Shown here: one piece after another, positions 37,509 to 46,646 of the stretch
Numbering within the stretch: the first letter of the stretch is position 1
Layout of the letters: the number at the start of each line of letters is the position of its first letter
NCBI RefSeq assembly: GCF_026113935.1
Contig: NZ_JAPEUL010000009.1
Location: 578,501-642,500 of the forward strand
DNA length: 64,000 bases
Source: Marinomonas rhodophyticola
Lineage (GTDB): Bacteria > Pseudomonadota > Gammaproteobacteria > Pseudomonadales > Marinomonadaceae
Direction: 5' to 3'
Notes under the pieces: generated by a model
Told to the model about the DNA's origin: nothing
The model's database searches: none
The model's input: the letters and a program-made list of their open reading frames with translations, nothing else
Position numbers and translations under genes: made by a program

Positions 37509-38483
37509 ATGAACAACGATTTTACCTTTACCATTAAGAGCATTTGCTTCGATGAAAGCTACCGCCCTTCAGACAATACTCGCATCACAACCAACTTTGC
37601 GAATCTGGCTAGAGGAGCGAGACGACAACAGAATTTACGTGACGCATTAAGGATGATTAACAATCGTTTTAATGCCTTGGCGCATTGGGATAACGCAAAG
37701 GGAGACCGCTATTCTGTTGAGCTTGAAATCATCTCAGTTGATGTCGATATTGAAGGGAAGGGCCAGACCTTTCCAACCATTGAAATGTTAAAGACGAATA
37801 TTGTTGATCACCACACTGAGCAGCGTATCGATGGAATTGTAGGAAACAATTTCTCTTCTTATGTGCGTGATTATGACTTCAGCGTATTACTACCAAACCA
37901 TAACAAAAACCAAACGCAATTTAGTATTCCTGACAACTTTGGTGATCTACATGGAAAGCTCTTTAAAAGTTTTGTGAAGTCAGACAGCTTCAAAGAAAAC
38001 TTTACCAAGCCGCCAGTTATCTGTCTGAGTGTTTCAGACAACAAAACTTATCAGCGAACAGGAAATCAGCATCCTGTATTGGGCGTTGAATATGAGCCAA
38101 GTGGCCCCTCTTTGACCGAACATTATTTTCAGAAGATGAGCTTACAGGTTCGCTATTTTATGCCTGCCAACAGTGCAGCGCCGTTGGCGTTTTATTTTGT
38201 GGGTGACTTGCTGAACGATTACAGCAATCTTGAGTTGATTGGCACCATCAGTACGATGGAAACCTTCCAGAAAATCTACCGGCCAGAAATCTACAATGCT
38301 AACGCGGTCGCTGGAAAGTGCTATCAACCCAACTTAAACAACCTCGATCACTCTCTAACGCAAATTGTTTATGACCGTGAAGAACGTAGTCAATTGGCGA
38401 GTGAGCAAGGCAAATTTGCTGAACAGCACTTTATAAAACCTCACCAAAGGCTACTTGAGCAGTGGGCTGCGAATTACGCATAA
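37509..38483 (+). CDS. mesX: DUF1852 protein MesX, partner of an oxygen-dependent methionine synthase
   Basis: This 324-residue protein has the DUF1852 pattern (NNDFTFTIKSICFDESYRPSDNTRITTNFANLARG; GNNFSSYVRDYDFSVLLPNHNKNQ; GKCYQPNLNNLDHSLTQIVYDREERSQLA). In published work on methionine synthases, DUF1852 (MesX) is encoded beside the short MetE-like protein MesD and is needed for its oxygen-dependent activity. The immediately downstream gene here is such a MetE C-terminal-like protein, so the pair is very likely mesX-mesD. No leader or TM segment is seen, so both are cytosolic. Confidence 0.87.
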   Translation: MNNDFTFTIKSICFDESYRPSDNTRITTNFANLARGARRQQNLRDALRMINNRFNALAHWDNAKGDRYSVELEIISVDVDIEGKGQTFPTIEMLKTNIVDHHTEQRIDGIVGNNFSSYVRDYDFSVLLPNHNKNQTQFSIPDNFGDLHGKLFKSFVKSDSFKENFTKPPVICLSVSDNKTYQRTGNQHPVLGVEYEPSGPSLTEHYFQKMSLQVRYFMPANSAAPLAFYFVGDLLNDYSNLELIGTISTMETFQKIYRPEIYNANAVAGKCYQPNLNNLDHSLTQIVYDREERSQLASEQGKFAEQHFIKPHQRLLEQWAANYA

Positions 38484-38540
38484 ACGCTAGAATCCATGAC
38501 GACTTGGTCAATATTACATTTAATAGACGGTATTTTTATT

Positions 38541-39585
38541 ATGACAACAGCGACGAATAACACACTTCTACCAACATCAACGGCAGGTAGCTTGCCTAAA
38601 CCCACATGGCTTGCAGAGCCAGAAACCCTTTGGTCGCCTTGGAAATTAGAAGGTGACCAATTGCTGGACGGCAAACAGGATGCGTTGCGCATCTCGCTGC
38701 AAGAGCAACAGCAGGCGGGTATTGATATTGTCAGTGACGGTGAACAAACGCGCCAACACTTTGTGACCACCTTTATTGAGCACCTCAGCGGTGTGGATTT
38801 TGAGAATCGTCAGACGGTGAGAATTCGTGATCGTTATGATGCGAGCGTCCCGACGGTTGTTGGCCCTGTCAGTCGCATCAAGCCAGTGTTTGTTGAAGAT
38901 GCTAAGTTTCTACGTCAGCAAACCAAGCAACCGATTAAATGGGCGCTGCCAGGGCCGATGACTATGATTGATACGCTTTATGATGATCATTATAAAAGCC
39001 GCGAAAAGCTCGCGTGGGAATTTGCCAAGATTCTCAATCAAGAAGCCAAAGAGTTAGAAGCCGCTGGTGTGGATATCATCCAGTTTGATGAAGTCCGCGT
39101 TTAATGTGTTTTTTGATGAGGTGAATGATTGGGGCATCGCGTGTTTAGAACGCGCCATCGAAGGCCTTAAATGCGAAACCGCAGTACATATTTGTTATGG
39201 CTACGGCATCAAAGCCAATACGGATTGGAAAAAGACGTTGGGGTCTGAATGGCGACAATATGAAGAAGCCTTTCCTAAGCTGCAACAATCTAATATCGAT
39301 ATCATCTCCCTTGAATGTCATAACTCTCACGTGCCAATGGAATTGCTCGAACTGATTCGCGGTAAAAAAGTCATGGTCGGCGCCATCGACGTGGCAAACC
39401 ATGCCATTGAGACACCAGAAGAAGTCGCCAATACTCTGCGCAAAGCATTACAGTTTGTCGATGCTGACAAGCTTTATCCTTGTACTAACTGTGGCATGGC
39501 TCCATTGCCGCGTGAGGTGGCAAGAGGCAAGCTAAATGCCTTAACAGCGGGTGCAGAAATCGTCCGAAAAGAGCTCTCTTTGTAG
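38541..39585 (+). CDS. mesD: MesD, short MetE-like methionine synthase (apparent frameshift)
   Basis: This protein of about 347 residues corresponds to the catalytic C-terminal barrel of cobalamin-independent methionine synthase, without the MetE N-terminal folate-binding half. I take the ATG at 38541 (MTTATNNTLLPTSTAGSLPKP). The zinc ligands are visible: His and Cys in HICYGYG, Glu in LECHNSH, and Cys in CTNCGM. The frame breaks at 39089-39098. The expected DEPAFN motif, coded with GAGCCC, is read instead as one extra base plus a substitution. It is paired with mesX and followed by a terminator. Length, zinc site and partner support MesD over MesA-C. Confidence 0.86.
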
Positions 39586-39606
39586 TATTGATTTGTCTTA
39601 ATCTAT

Positions 39607-39652
39607 AAAAAAATCCCGCTTCGAGTTCATATATCGAAACGGGACTTTTTTA
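39607..39652 (+). terminator. Terminator of mesXD
   Basis: A long stem pairs AAATCCCG-TTCGA on the left with TCGAA-CGGGACTTTT on the right around an AT-rich loop, followed by a T-run. It begins 22 bases after the mesD stop. Confidence 0.85.
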
Positions 39653-39691
39653 TGTGCTGCTTCAGGTAGTAATAAATAGAATCTGGTGAAT

Positions 39692-40741
39692 CTAAATATT
39701 CGACACAACTTTTAGCATATCCAGAAACGCATCCACAGATTCTACTGCCGCTGATTCATGCATAGTGTGATAGCCAATGGTGGGGATCTGAATGGTTGTG
39801 CCATCCACCAAACCATTAGATGCGGCGATAATACGCCCAAGTTCCGTACTGCCTAGAGAGCTTGGCGGCAATCCTTGCTCAGCCCGTTTGGCGTTTTCGT
39901 TTTCCACGTAACGGTTTTTGTACAAATAACTGATGTTGTTTTTGACACACAGTTCTTCGAGTAATTTGGTGCTGTCTTGGTTAAAGGTCGCGTTGGCGTC
40001 TTTTTCCCTCAACACGAGAAGCTGTTCATTGGCGGCTTCTACGTTGGGAAACGGGCTAGTATCTACCACAAATAAACGGTTGGTTGAGCCACCAAAACGG
40101 CGGAACCACTCAAGCAAATACCGCCAGCTTTTTCCGGCTTCTTCTTGTGCCGTAAAAAAGGCCGTACCTTTAAAGCCATGATCAAAAAGATGCACCAAAG
40201 CCGCGGCTGAAATCACGTTATCGAGCTGACCTTCTAAACGATGATCGACAATATGCAGTTGGTCTTTAAAGGCGATTGGCGTACCGGCAACTACCCCCTC
40301 TAAACCCTCAGTTTCAAAAATTAAGTTATTACGAAATTCACAAACATAAGAGCTTTTAATGGTGCCTTTACCACGGTAGACGCCAGACCAAGGTTCGTAC
40401 GCATAGATTTCTTCGTGGTTGAAGCGCTCTGTGACCTTGGTCATCAACTCTTCAGACACCGAGTTATTCAGCAAATCCGTACGGTTTGCCGACACAAATG
40501 CCGCGTATTGGAATTCATTCGGACCCGTACACACCAACCCATGACGATCAATGTGCGCTGAAAACATGGTGCTAAATGGGTCACTGCCTTGGGCGACCAG
40601 TAAACCTTCATACCAAGTAACTTTTGCGCCTCGCTCTTCTAGCTCACGTTGTAATACACGAAAAAATGAATGCTCTGCACCCACTACACTGGGGGCGCGA
40701 ATTAGCAGTTTCAGTACATCAATAAAATCATCACTAGGCAT
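39692..40741 (-). CDS. M42/M20-like metallopeptidase (putative aminopeptidase)
   Basis: This is a protein of about 349 residues. I choose the ATG at 40741 (MPSDDFIDVLKLLIRAPSVVG). Metal-site motifs of the M42/M28 clan are present: FSAHIDRHGLV (His, Asp), HRLEGQLDNVISAAALV (bridging Asp), FFTAQEEAGKSW (catalytic Glu pair), FVVDTSPFP (Asp) and IPTIGYHTMHESA (late His). The middle insertion (residues 90-150) is typical of the M42 lid. It likely trims peptides in the cytosol. No operon partner. Confidence 0.85.
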   Translation of the reverse strand: MPSDDFIDVLKLLIRAPSVVGAEHSFFRVLQRELEERGAKVTWYEGLLVAQGSDPFSTMFSAHIDRHGLVCTGPNEFQYAAFVSANRTDLLNNSVSEELMTKVTERFNHEEIYAYEPWSGVYRGKGTIKSSYVCEFRNNLIFETEGLEGVVAGTPIAFKDQLHIVDHRLEGQLDNVISAAALVHLFDHGFKGTAFFTAQEEAGKSWRYLLEWFRRFGGSTNRLFVVDTSPFPNVEAANEQLLVLREKDANATFNQDSTKLLEELCVKNNISYLYKNRYVENENAKRAEQGLPPSSLGSTELGRIIAASNGLVDGTTIQIPTIGYHTMHESAAVESVDAFLDMLKVVSNI

Positions 40742-40822
40742 GCAAATAGGTTCCAATAAAAAGGGGGAAATCGGAATCTTGTTTATAAACGTTAATGTGT
40801 GATTTACATAACGTTTTTTTAT

Positions 40823-41773
40823 TTATTTTGATGAAGTTATAGACTTTGGTGGGCAGCCGTAAAAACGATTAAAAGCCGCGCTGAAATTGGAGGGGTGTTC
40901 GTAACCTACAGCATAGGCTGTTTGAGCTACCTGATGGCCTGATGTGAGCAATTCCCATGCTTTGTGCATTCTGGCTTCTAATAACAATTTATACGGGCTG
41001 GTATTATAAATGGCACGAAACCCCAGTTTTAGTTTGCTTTCACTAATCCCAATTTTTTGACAGACAAAAGCAATACTCAAAGGTTGGCTCATGTGATGAA
41101 TCATGAACAACCGAGCCTGCGCGATTTTATGTTCATCCCCAAGGTTAATGTCTAGATTTTGACGCTCTTTTCCTGTGTTTGTTTGAAGTCGTTCAAGCTG
41201 TTCGCTAAGTAAGTTGAGTACCAGAATATTTTTTTCTAAAGGTCGTTCGGTATGCTTGGATAATGCTATTTGCATCAGTCTATTAATATAGTGTTGGGTA
41301 TTTTTAGACGTTTTTATATGCTGATGTTGGCGAGGCAAAGGGATTTTATCCGCTTGAAATTCGAAAGGGATTTGATAGCGCTTAAAGGCACTGCCGTCCA
41401 CTAATATTCTTAATTGGCTAGTGGTTTTATGCGCGGCGTACAGACGTTTTCCAGAGCTGTTACCAAAGGTGGTGATGGTGGTGTAATTAGGCTCAAAAAT
41501 GAAATCTTCTGTATTGTTCTGCTTTGTCTGATAACGAGAATGCCCTTCTAAACCATAAGTAAGGCTAAGCGTTGATGAGTCTTTTTCTATGGTGCTTTCT
41601 TCAATTAAATCTTGCGTTGGTGTATAGCGTGAATACGCGATCGATAGTCCAGGCTCTATAACAAATCTGTCTATATAACATTCTCCTAGCTGAGAGGAAA
41701 TGGCTTGTCTCTGCCAGCCAGATTGAAGGTCAGTGACTTCTGTTAATGCATTTTTATTCACTAGAAAGGCCAT
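40823..41773 (-). CDS. AraC-family regulator, PchR/YbtA type
   Basis: This 316-residue regulator has a C-terminal double HTH: LSIAFVCQKIGISESKLKLGFRAIYNTSPYKLLLEARMHKAWELL and VAQTAYAVGYEHPSNFSAAFNRFYGCPPKS. The N-terminal domain (ERFV-type CYIDRFVIEPGLSIAYSRYTP, EPNYTTITTFGNSSGKRL) resembles PchR-like siderophore sensors. It is divergent from the TonB receptor gene across an intergenic region with a Fur-like box. Such regulators activate receptor genes when the ferric siderophore enters. Confidence 0.88.
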   Translation of the reverse strand: MAFLVNKNALTEVTDLQSGWQRQAISSQLGECYIDRFVIEPGLSIAYSRYTPTQDLIEESTIEKDSSTLSLTYGLEGHSRYQTKQNNTEDFIFEPNYTTITTFGNSSGKRLYAAHKTTSQLRILVDGSAFKRYQIPFEFQADKIPLPRQHQHIKTSKNTQHYINRLMQIALSKHTERPLEKNILVLNLLSEQLERLQTNTGKERQNLDINLGDEHKIAQARLFMIHHMSQPLSIAFVCQKIGISESKLKLGFRAIYNTSPYKLLLEARMHKAWELLTSGHQVAQTAYAVGYEHPSNFSAAFNRFYGCPPKSITSSK

Positions 41774-41839
41774 GGTGTTTCCCGTTCTTTATGTGATTTG
41801 GACGTAATGAATATGAATTTGAACGAAATGAATAAGTAA

Positions 41840-41858
41840 TTAAATGATAATCAATCTC
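41840..41858. promoter_or_regulatory. Fur-like box upstream of the TonB receptor
   Basis: A 19-bp site containing TGATAATCA matches the Fur consensus at about 14 of 19 positions. It lies 62 bases before the receptor start and between the divergent AraC and TonB genes. Iron repression of both is expected. Confidence 0.6.
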
Positions 41859-41919
41859 AACTAATATTATCATCTTTCTTTATAGCGTAAAGGATTAATT
41901 ACGAGAAAGAGAGAGTGAG

Positions 41920-43933
41920 ATGAAACAAAAAAAATTATCCAGTATTGAGTTACTGATAGGGGTTTTGGCAATACTTCCTGTATCTATTCTTGCTCAAGAA
42001 GGTACAGAACAAGAACGTATGGTTTTGTTACCTGAGTTGAAGATAACAGCGGATAAGAAGCAGCAAGTTTTATCAAAAACAGCATCGCATGCCACTGTCT
42101 ACGATACCGAAGTATTGCTGCAAGATGGCATAGATAGTTTAGCTAAATTGGAAGGACGAGTCGCAGGCTTGAGCTTTCAACCCTTTGGGCAGTCTGGTAT
42201 TAATTCTCCGGTAATTAGGGGCTTGACGGCAAATTTTAATGCGCTATCTAGTTCTACTTTGCTCATGGTTGATGGTGTCCCTACGTTAACCGCTCAGGGG
42301 TTCGAAAATAATCTTGTTGATATCAATCGGGTTGAGGTGCTGCGTGGCCCACAATCAACAGCGTATGGTCGCAATGCTGAAGTTGGTGTGATTTCTATCT
42401 TTAGTAACGATCTAATCGGTGAAGACAAGACAATATTGGGCGTTGAAGTTGGCAGCCGAGATAAACAAAGGGTGCAGCTTTCAACTAGCCAGACCTTGGT
42501 TGAAGATGAGATCTATATCAGCTTGTCAGGGGAGTTTCTTCAACAAGATGGTTTTATTGATAACGTCACGACGGGAAGCAAGGCGGATGATAAAGAACGG
42601 CAGAACTTAAACGCAGGGTTACGTTGGTTAATCTCTGACAAAACAGATGTAATTGTTCGTTATCGCCGACAAGCCTATGACGATGGTGCGATGTTATGGG
42701 GTTCACCTAGTGGAAAACGGGCCACGGTAGCATCAGCAACGGATAGCTGGAATCATTCTGTGGGTCAAACCTTCTCGATTAATGCCAATCATGAATTGTC
42801 ATCAGGTATGCGTTTTAATTCGGTTACGGCCTATAACGATTATAGAGATAAAGTACAGCAAGATACGGATTTTCAACCAGCAGAAAACACTTATATTGGT
42901 CGAGATCATCATCTTCGGACCTTATCCCAAGAGTTTCGTCTAGAGGGAAACTTAGGCGAGGCAGACTGGTTATTCGGTGCTTATTTAGAACGCCAAGATC
43001 ATGATTTGCGTACACTTTCCAAAACTTTTTTAGGTTTAAGTGATTTACAAGCCCAGCAAACGGGCAATTCCTATGCGCTTTTTACTAATTGGACAATGCC
43101 GATCAGCTCGGATCTTTCTGTCGTCGCGGGTATTCGAGCTGCGCGAGATGAGGTAAAGCTTAATCCTTCTATGGCACAAGAAAAGTCTGAAAGCTGGACA
43201 GATCTAACGCCTCAGTTAACCCTAAAGTACAACATAAATACTGATCATATGTTGTACGCCAGCTATGCAGAGGGGATTCGCTCTGGTGGTTTTAATACTG
43301 TTTCTCCAGCCGTTAATTATTCATCTTATGATCCAGAAAAAAACCAAAGTTTTGAGGCTCGGGTTAAAGGGCGATCTATCAGATAAACCGCTACGTTACA
43401 CCCTGTCTGCTTATCATATGGATATAAAAAATATGCAAGTTAGTCAGATGCCAACCGTCGGTTTGATCTATTTGACTAATGCGGCTGATGCCACTTCAGA
43501 TGGTTTGGAAGCATCACTTGAATATTACTTCAATGAAAACTGGAGTACAGAGATTGGTGTGGCTTGGAATAAAACACGATTCGATCATTTTATTGATGGT
43601 AACAATGACTATTCAGGTAATCGAAATCCTTTTGCTCCTGAAATGAATGGCCATTTATCGCTGCGTTATGAGGATGTAGGTGGCTGGTCTGTGGCAGCTA
43701 GTTTAGTTGGAAGCAGCGCGGTCTATCTTGATGCAGCGAACAAGTATCAACAAAAGGGGTATGAAGTTGTCAATGTCTCCGCGAGTTATCCACTGACGGA
43801 TAAGGCGTCTTTATCAGCGTATGTTAATAATCTGCAAGATCGTCAATTTGATGCTGTTGGTTATCAAAATGGCTATGTGACGGTTTACAGCCCGCCAAGA
43901 GAATACGGTGTGAAATTTACTTTGGAACTTTAA
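41920..43933 (+). CDS. TonB-dependent siderophore-type receptor (apparent frameshift)
   Basis: This is an outer-membrane receptor of about 670 residues with a signal peptide (cleavage near SILAQEG). The TonB-box-like region is MVLLPELKITADK. The plug domain has PVIRGLTANFNALSSSTLLMVDGVPTLTAQG and VEVLRGPQSTAYGRNAEVGVISI, and a C-terminal barrel ends in the aromatic-poor strand YGVKFTLEL. The frame breaks at GAGGCTC (43354-43360). Reading GAGCTC gives SFELGLKGDLSDKPLRY and a continuous barrel. AraC, Fur-box and RhtX-type neighbours point to a ferric siderophore as ligand. Confidence 0.9.
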
Positions 43934-43946
43934 CGGAGATAGGGAT

Positions 43947-44975
43947 ATGACTCAATTGGATTATCATGAATTACAAACGTTTTGGGATCTTGCTGGTTCT
44001 CAAGTGAAGATGAAAGCGCTTGAAGTGGCATTATCTCGATCTTTGTTTGATGTATTGCTAGAGCCTTGCTCGATAGAAGAAATAGCCCATAAATTGGCGA
44101 TGCCATCCACTAATATCAAAGGATGGCTAGATCTCTTATGGAGTATGGGCTGTATTGATAAGGTCACAGATAATCAATACGTAGCGAGTGCGTTAGCAAA
44201 ACGTTATATGACCAGTACATCATCAATGGATTGTTCACAAGCTTTGCAATTTCGCTTTCAAACGTTAAGGCGCTTTACTGAACAATTTGAAGCACTGCTG
44301 TATGTGTCAAAGAACAATACCGCTTTATCTTCAGCGATGGCGCCATTGTGGGCAAAAGCGGCTAAGGCACAGATTTTTCAAGAGCAGCGAGCAGTAACTG
44401 TGCCAGCACTCGATCGTATCCTTGGTCGTGTGCTAAACGTGACTATTGCTGAAGAAACACCACTGCATTTTTTAGATTTAGGTGGTGGACACGGGTTGGT
44501 TGCTCTGTCACTTGCACGACGTTTTCCTAACTCCACAGGCGTGTTATTTGATTTCCCTGAAACGGCGAACATAGCTTATCAAAATGTTATGGCAGAGGGG
44601 TTGGAGCACCGTATTGACGTTCAGTCAGGTGATTTGAATACGCAATCACCAACTGGGCGATTTGATTTGATTTGGTGTTCTTCTGTATTGCATTTCATAG
44701 AGGATGCTAATGGGGCGATAAAACGCATTTCAGCGTTACTTAAGCCCAATGGCTTTTTACTGATTCTTCATGCCGAGCAAACCGCTGAAAAGAAACAGTG
44801 TGAAGGTGTTTTACCCTTTTATTTACCTATGGTTATGAAAGGCAACTATCTACCAAAGCAAGGTGAAATTGCTGCGTTGTTAGATCAAAACGGGTTAGAG
44901 GTCATACAAACAGAAGACGTAATAGACTTCCCAATGGCCCCTGTGAGGCTTTACTGCGGGAGAAAAACATTGTGA
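43947..44975 (+). CDS. SAM-dependent O-methyltransferase-like protein
   Basis: This 342-residue protein has an N-terminal winged-helix dimerisation domain (ALEVALSRSLFDVLLEPCSIEEIAHKLAMPSTNIKGWLDLLWSMG). A class I methyltransferase domain follows, with motif I FLDLGGGHGLVALSLARRFP near residue 175, an acidic loop, and FDLIWCSSVLHFIEDANGAIKRISALLKPNGFLLILHAE. This is the layout of the caffeic-acid/hydroxyindole O-methyltransferase group. It lies 13 bases after the receptor gene and overlaps the permease gene by four bases, so it belongs to the operon. A methyltransferase in a pure uptake locus is unusual. It could alter a siderophore or another small molecule. Confidence 0.85.
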   Translation: MTQLDYHELQTFWDLAGSQVKMKALEVALSRSLFDVLLEPCSIEEIAHKLAMPSTNIKGWLDLLWSMGCIDKVTDNQYVASALAKRYMTSTSSMDCSQALQFRFQTLRRFTEQFEALLYVSKNNTALSSAMAPLWAKAAKAQIFQEQRAVTVPALDRILGRVLNVTIAEETPLHFLDLGGGHGLVALSLARRFPNSTGVLFDFPETANIAYQNVMAEGLEHRIDVQSGDLNTQSPTGRFDLIWCSSVLHFIEDANGAIKRISALLKPNGFLLILHAEQTAEKKQCEGVLPFYLPMVMKGNYLPKQGEIAALLDQNGLEVIQTEDVIDFPMAPVRLYCGRKTL

Positions 44976-46208
44976 TGACATCCCCTTACTTTTATCTTCA
45001 TTGGGTCATTGGGTGGTGTAATTTTACTCTGACAATGACATCAATTTATCTCTATCTTGGAGTGCCATTGATGATGAGAGAGTATGGCTGGAGTGGTACA
45101 GAAATTGGCTTGTTTCAAATTTCTGGTCTACCGGTTGTTCTGAAATTCTTAATGGCATCGCCGATCGATCTTTTCCGCTTTCGGCAATCTAACTACTTTA
45201 AGTGGAGTGTGTTACTTGGTGGGGGCTTTCTATGTTGTTTGATGGTGTTGTCTATTTTAAATATTGAAATAACAACATTTAAGACACTATTTATTGTTGC
45301 CGTGTGTACCACCTTGATAACTTCTTGGTTGGATGTCCCCATTAACGCATTTGCTATTCAGCGTTTCCCCGAAGTTGAACGCCCTAAAACGGGCGCTATA
45401 CGTTCTGCTGTGACGGCATTAGCGTCGGTTGTTGGTGGTGAGACTCATGTTATTGGTGTACGCTCGTTTGGGTTGGGCGTGGCCTTTTTATATCTTTAGC
45501 CTCATGGCTTTACTTTGCGGTGTTTTGTTGTATATAGCCCATGTACGTTATCCGATGATAGACAGTGAACGTTTTCATTCAGAAAATGCCTCAATAGTTA
45601 CATCATTACAGTCGCTTTTTGCCATCTGGAAAGGCTATTTTCAACGATCCGATATGGTGATGTGGAACATTATCCTTGTGCTTTACTTTCCTTTTATTGG
45701 TGCTGCTTGGCTGTATCTTAAACCGGTTATGTTAGACCTAGGGCTAAGCATAGATAACATTGCATGGATTGCTAGTTGCAGTGGTGTGTTCGCCGCGCTC
45801 TCAGGCTTTTTCTATAGCCTTTGTATTGCTGGTCTATCGCCTTATCGAGCCTTATTTATCTTCTCTGTGGTGAATGTGATTGCATTGTTAGGCATGTGCT
45901 TTGCCGTCTCTCTGGAGTGGTCCGATTGGCGTCTTATATGTGCTGTTTTTATTGTGGCAATCGCGCTTGGCCTCTCATCTGGTGTGTTGTTTGGCTTGAT
46001 TATGATTCACAGCCGTCCACATTTTTCTGCCAGCGATTATGGCTTACAGACCAGCTTGTTTTCTTTATCTCGTATTTTGGTACCTATTTCTGCTGGCATA
46101 ATTCTCGACCTAGTGGGGTATGTTGGTATGTTTTCCTGGCTTGTTGCTGGGGCATTGGTGGTTTGCGGCTTGTCATTTTATTGGATGTTTAAAAAGGAAA
46201 AATCATGA
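44972..46208 (+). CDS. RhtX/FptX-type MFS siderophore permease (apparent frameshift)
   Basis: This is a twelve-TM major facilitator protein of about 411 residues. The N-terminal segment (MTSIYLYLGVPLMMREYGWSGTEIGLFQISGLPVVLKFLMASPIDLF) matches the RhtX/FptX branch, single-protein inner-membrane importers of siderophores. The frame breaks at GAGACTC (45440-45446). Reading GAGCTC gives VVGGELMLLVYARLGWAWPFYIFSLMALL and restores the second half. It overlaps the methyltransferase stop and the next small gene, so translation is probably coupled. It would move the ligand taken up by the TonB receptor across the inner membrane. Confidence 0.88.
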
Positions 46209-46483
46209 TAAACGATAACAATAGTCAATTAGACTCATTGGTGCTTAATGAACCGACAGGGCAAGAGTTAATGAAAGTTGCCCCTAAAAAATGGAAGATG
46301 ATGTTACTCGTTTGGGTATCTATCTATCCACTATTGAATATTTTTTTCCCGTTATTAACCCCTTATATAAGTGATTTTTCTTTACCTATTAGACTATTGA
46401 TTATGACGATCATTATAGTACCGATTATGAGTGTTATTTTGGCAAGCTTGCAAAAACGGTTCTTTTTCTGGTTGCGTAGATAG
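46205..46483 (+). CDS. Small two-TM protein resembling the membrane tail of ABM-family proteins
   Basis: This 92-residue protein overlaps the permease stop by four bases. After about 25 cytosolic residues it has APKKWKMMLLVWVSIYPLLNIFFPLLTP (TM1) and SLPIRLLIMTIIIVPIMSVILASLQKRFFFWL (TM2). This KWKM-x-YPL...P-R-L-x-P-M pattern recalls the C-terminal membrane domain that some antibiotic-biosynthesis-monooxygenase-family proteins carry, but here it stands without the enzyme domain. The likeness is from memory and moderate. Its operon position suggests a role in siderophore use. Confidence 0.75.
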   Translation: MINDNNSQLDSLVLNEPTGQELMKVAPKKWKMMLLVWVSIYPLLNIFFPLLTPYISDFSLPIRLLIMTIIIVPIMSVILASLQKRFFFWLRR

Positions 46484-46497
46484 AATAAAGGGGGGAG

Positions 46498-46526
46498 TTA
46501 TGTACAAGCTTAATGAAAGTACATAA
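46498..46526. promoter_or_regulatory. TTATGTAC inverted repeat between the siderophore operon and a chemoreceptor
   Basis: TTATGTAC (46498-46505) and its complement GTACATAA (46519-46526) are separated by 13 bases and followed by TATTTTT and a third GTACATA. It may be a weak terminator of the siderophore operon or an operator for the chemoreceptor gene. Confidence 0.4.
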
Positions 46527-46646
46527 TATTTTTGTACATATAAAGCGATGTTTTCTTTATGCTACAAAAAATTTTATCGCGTTTGGGCAAAGCATCCGCT
46601 ACTCTTTTTAATAAAGTCGAATTGAGATACTTAAAGGAAGAAGCAA

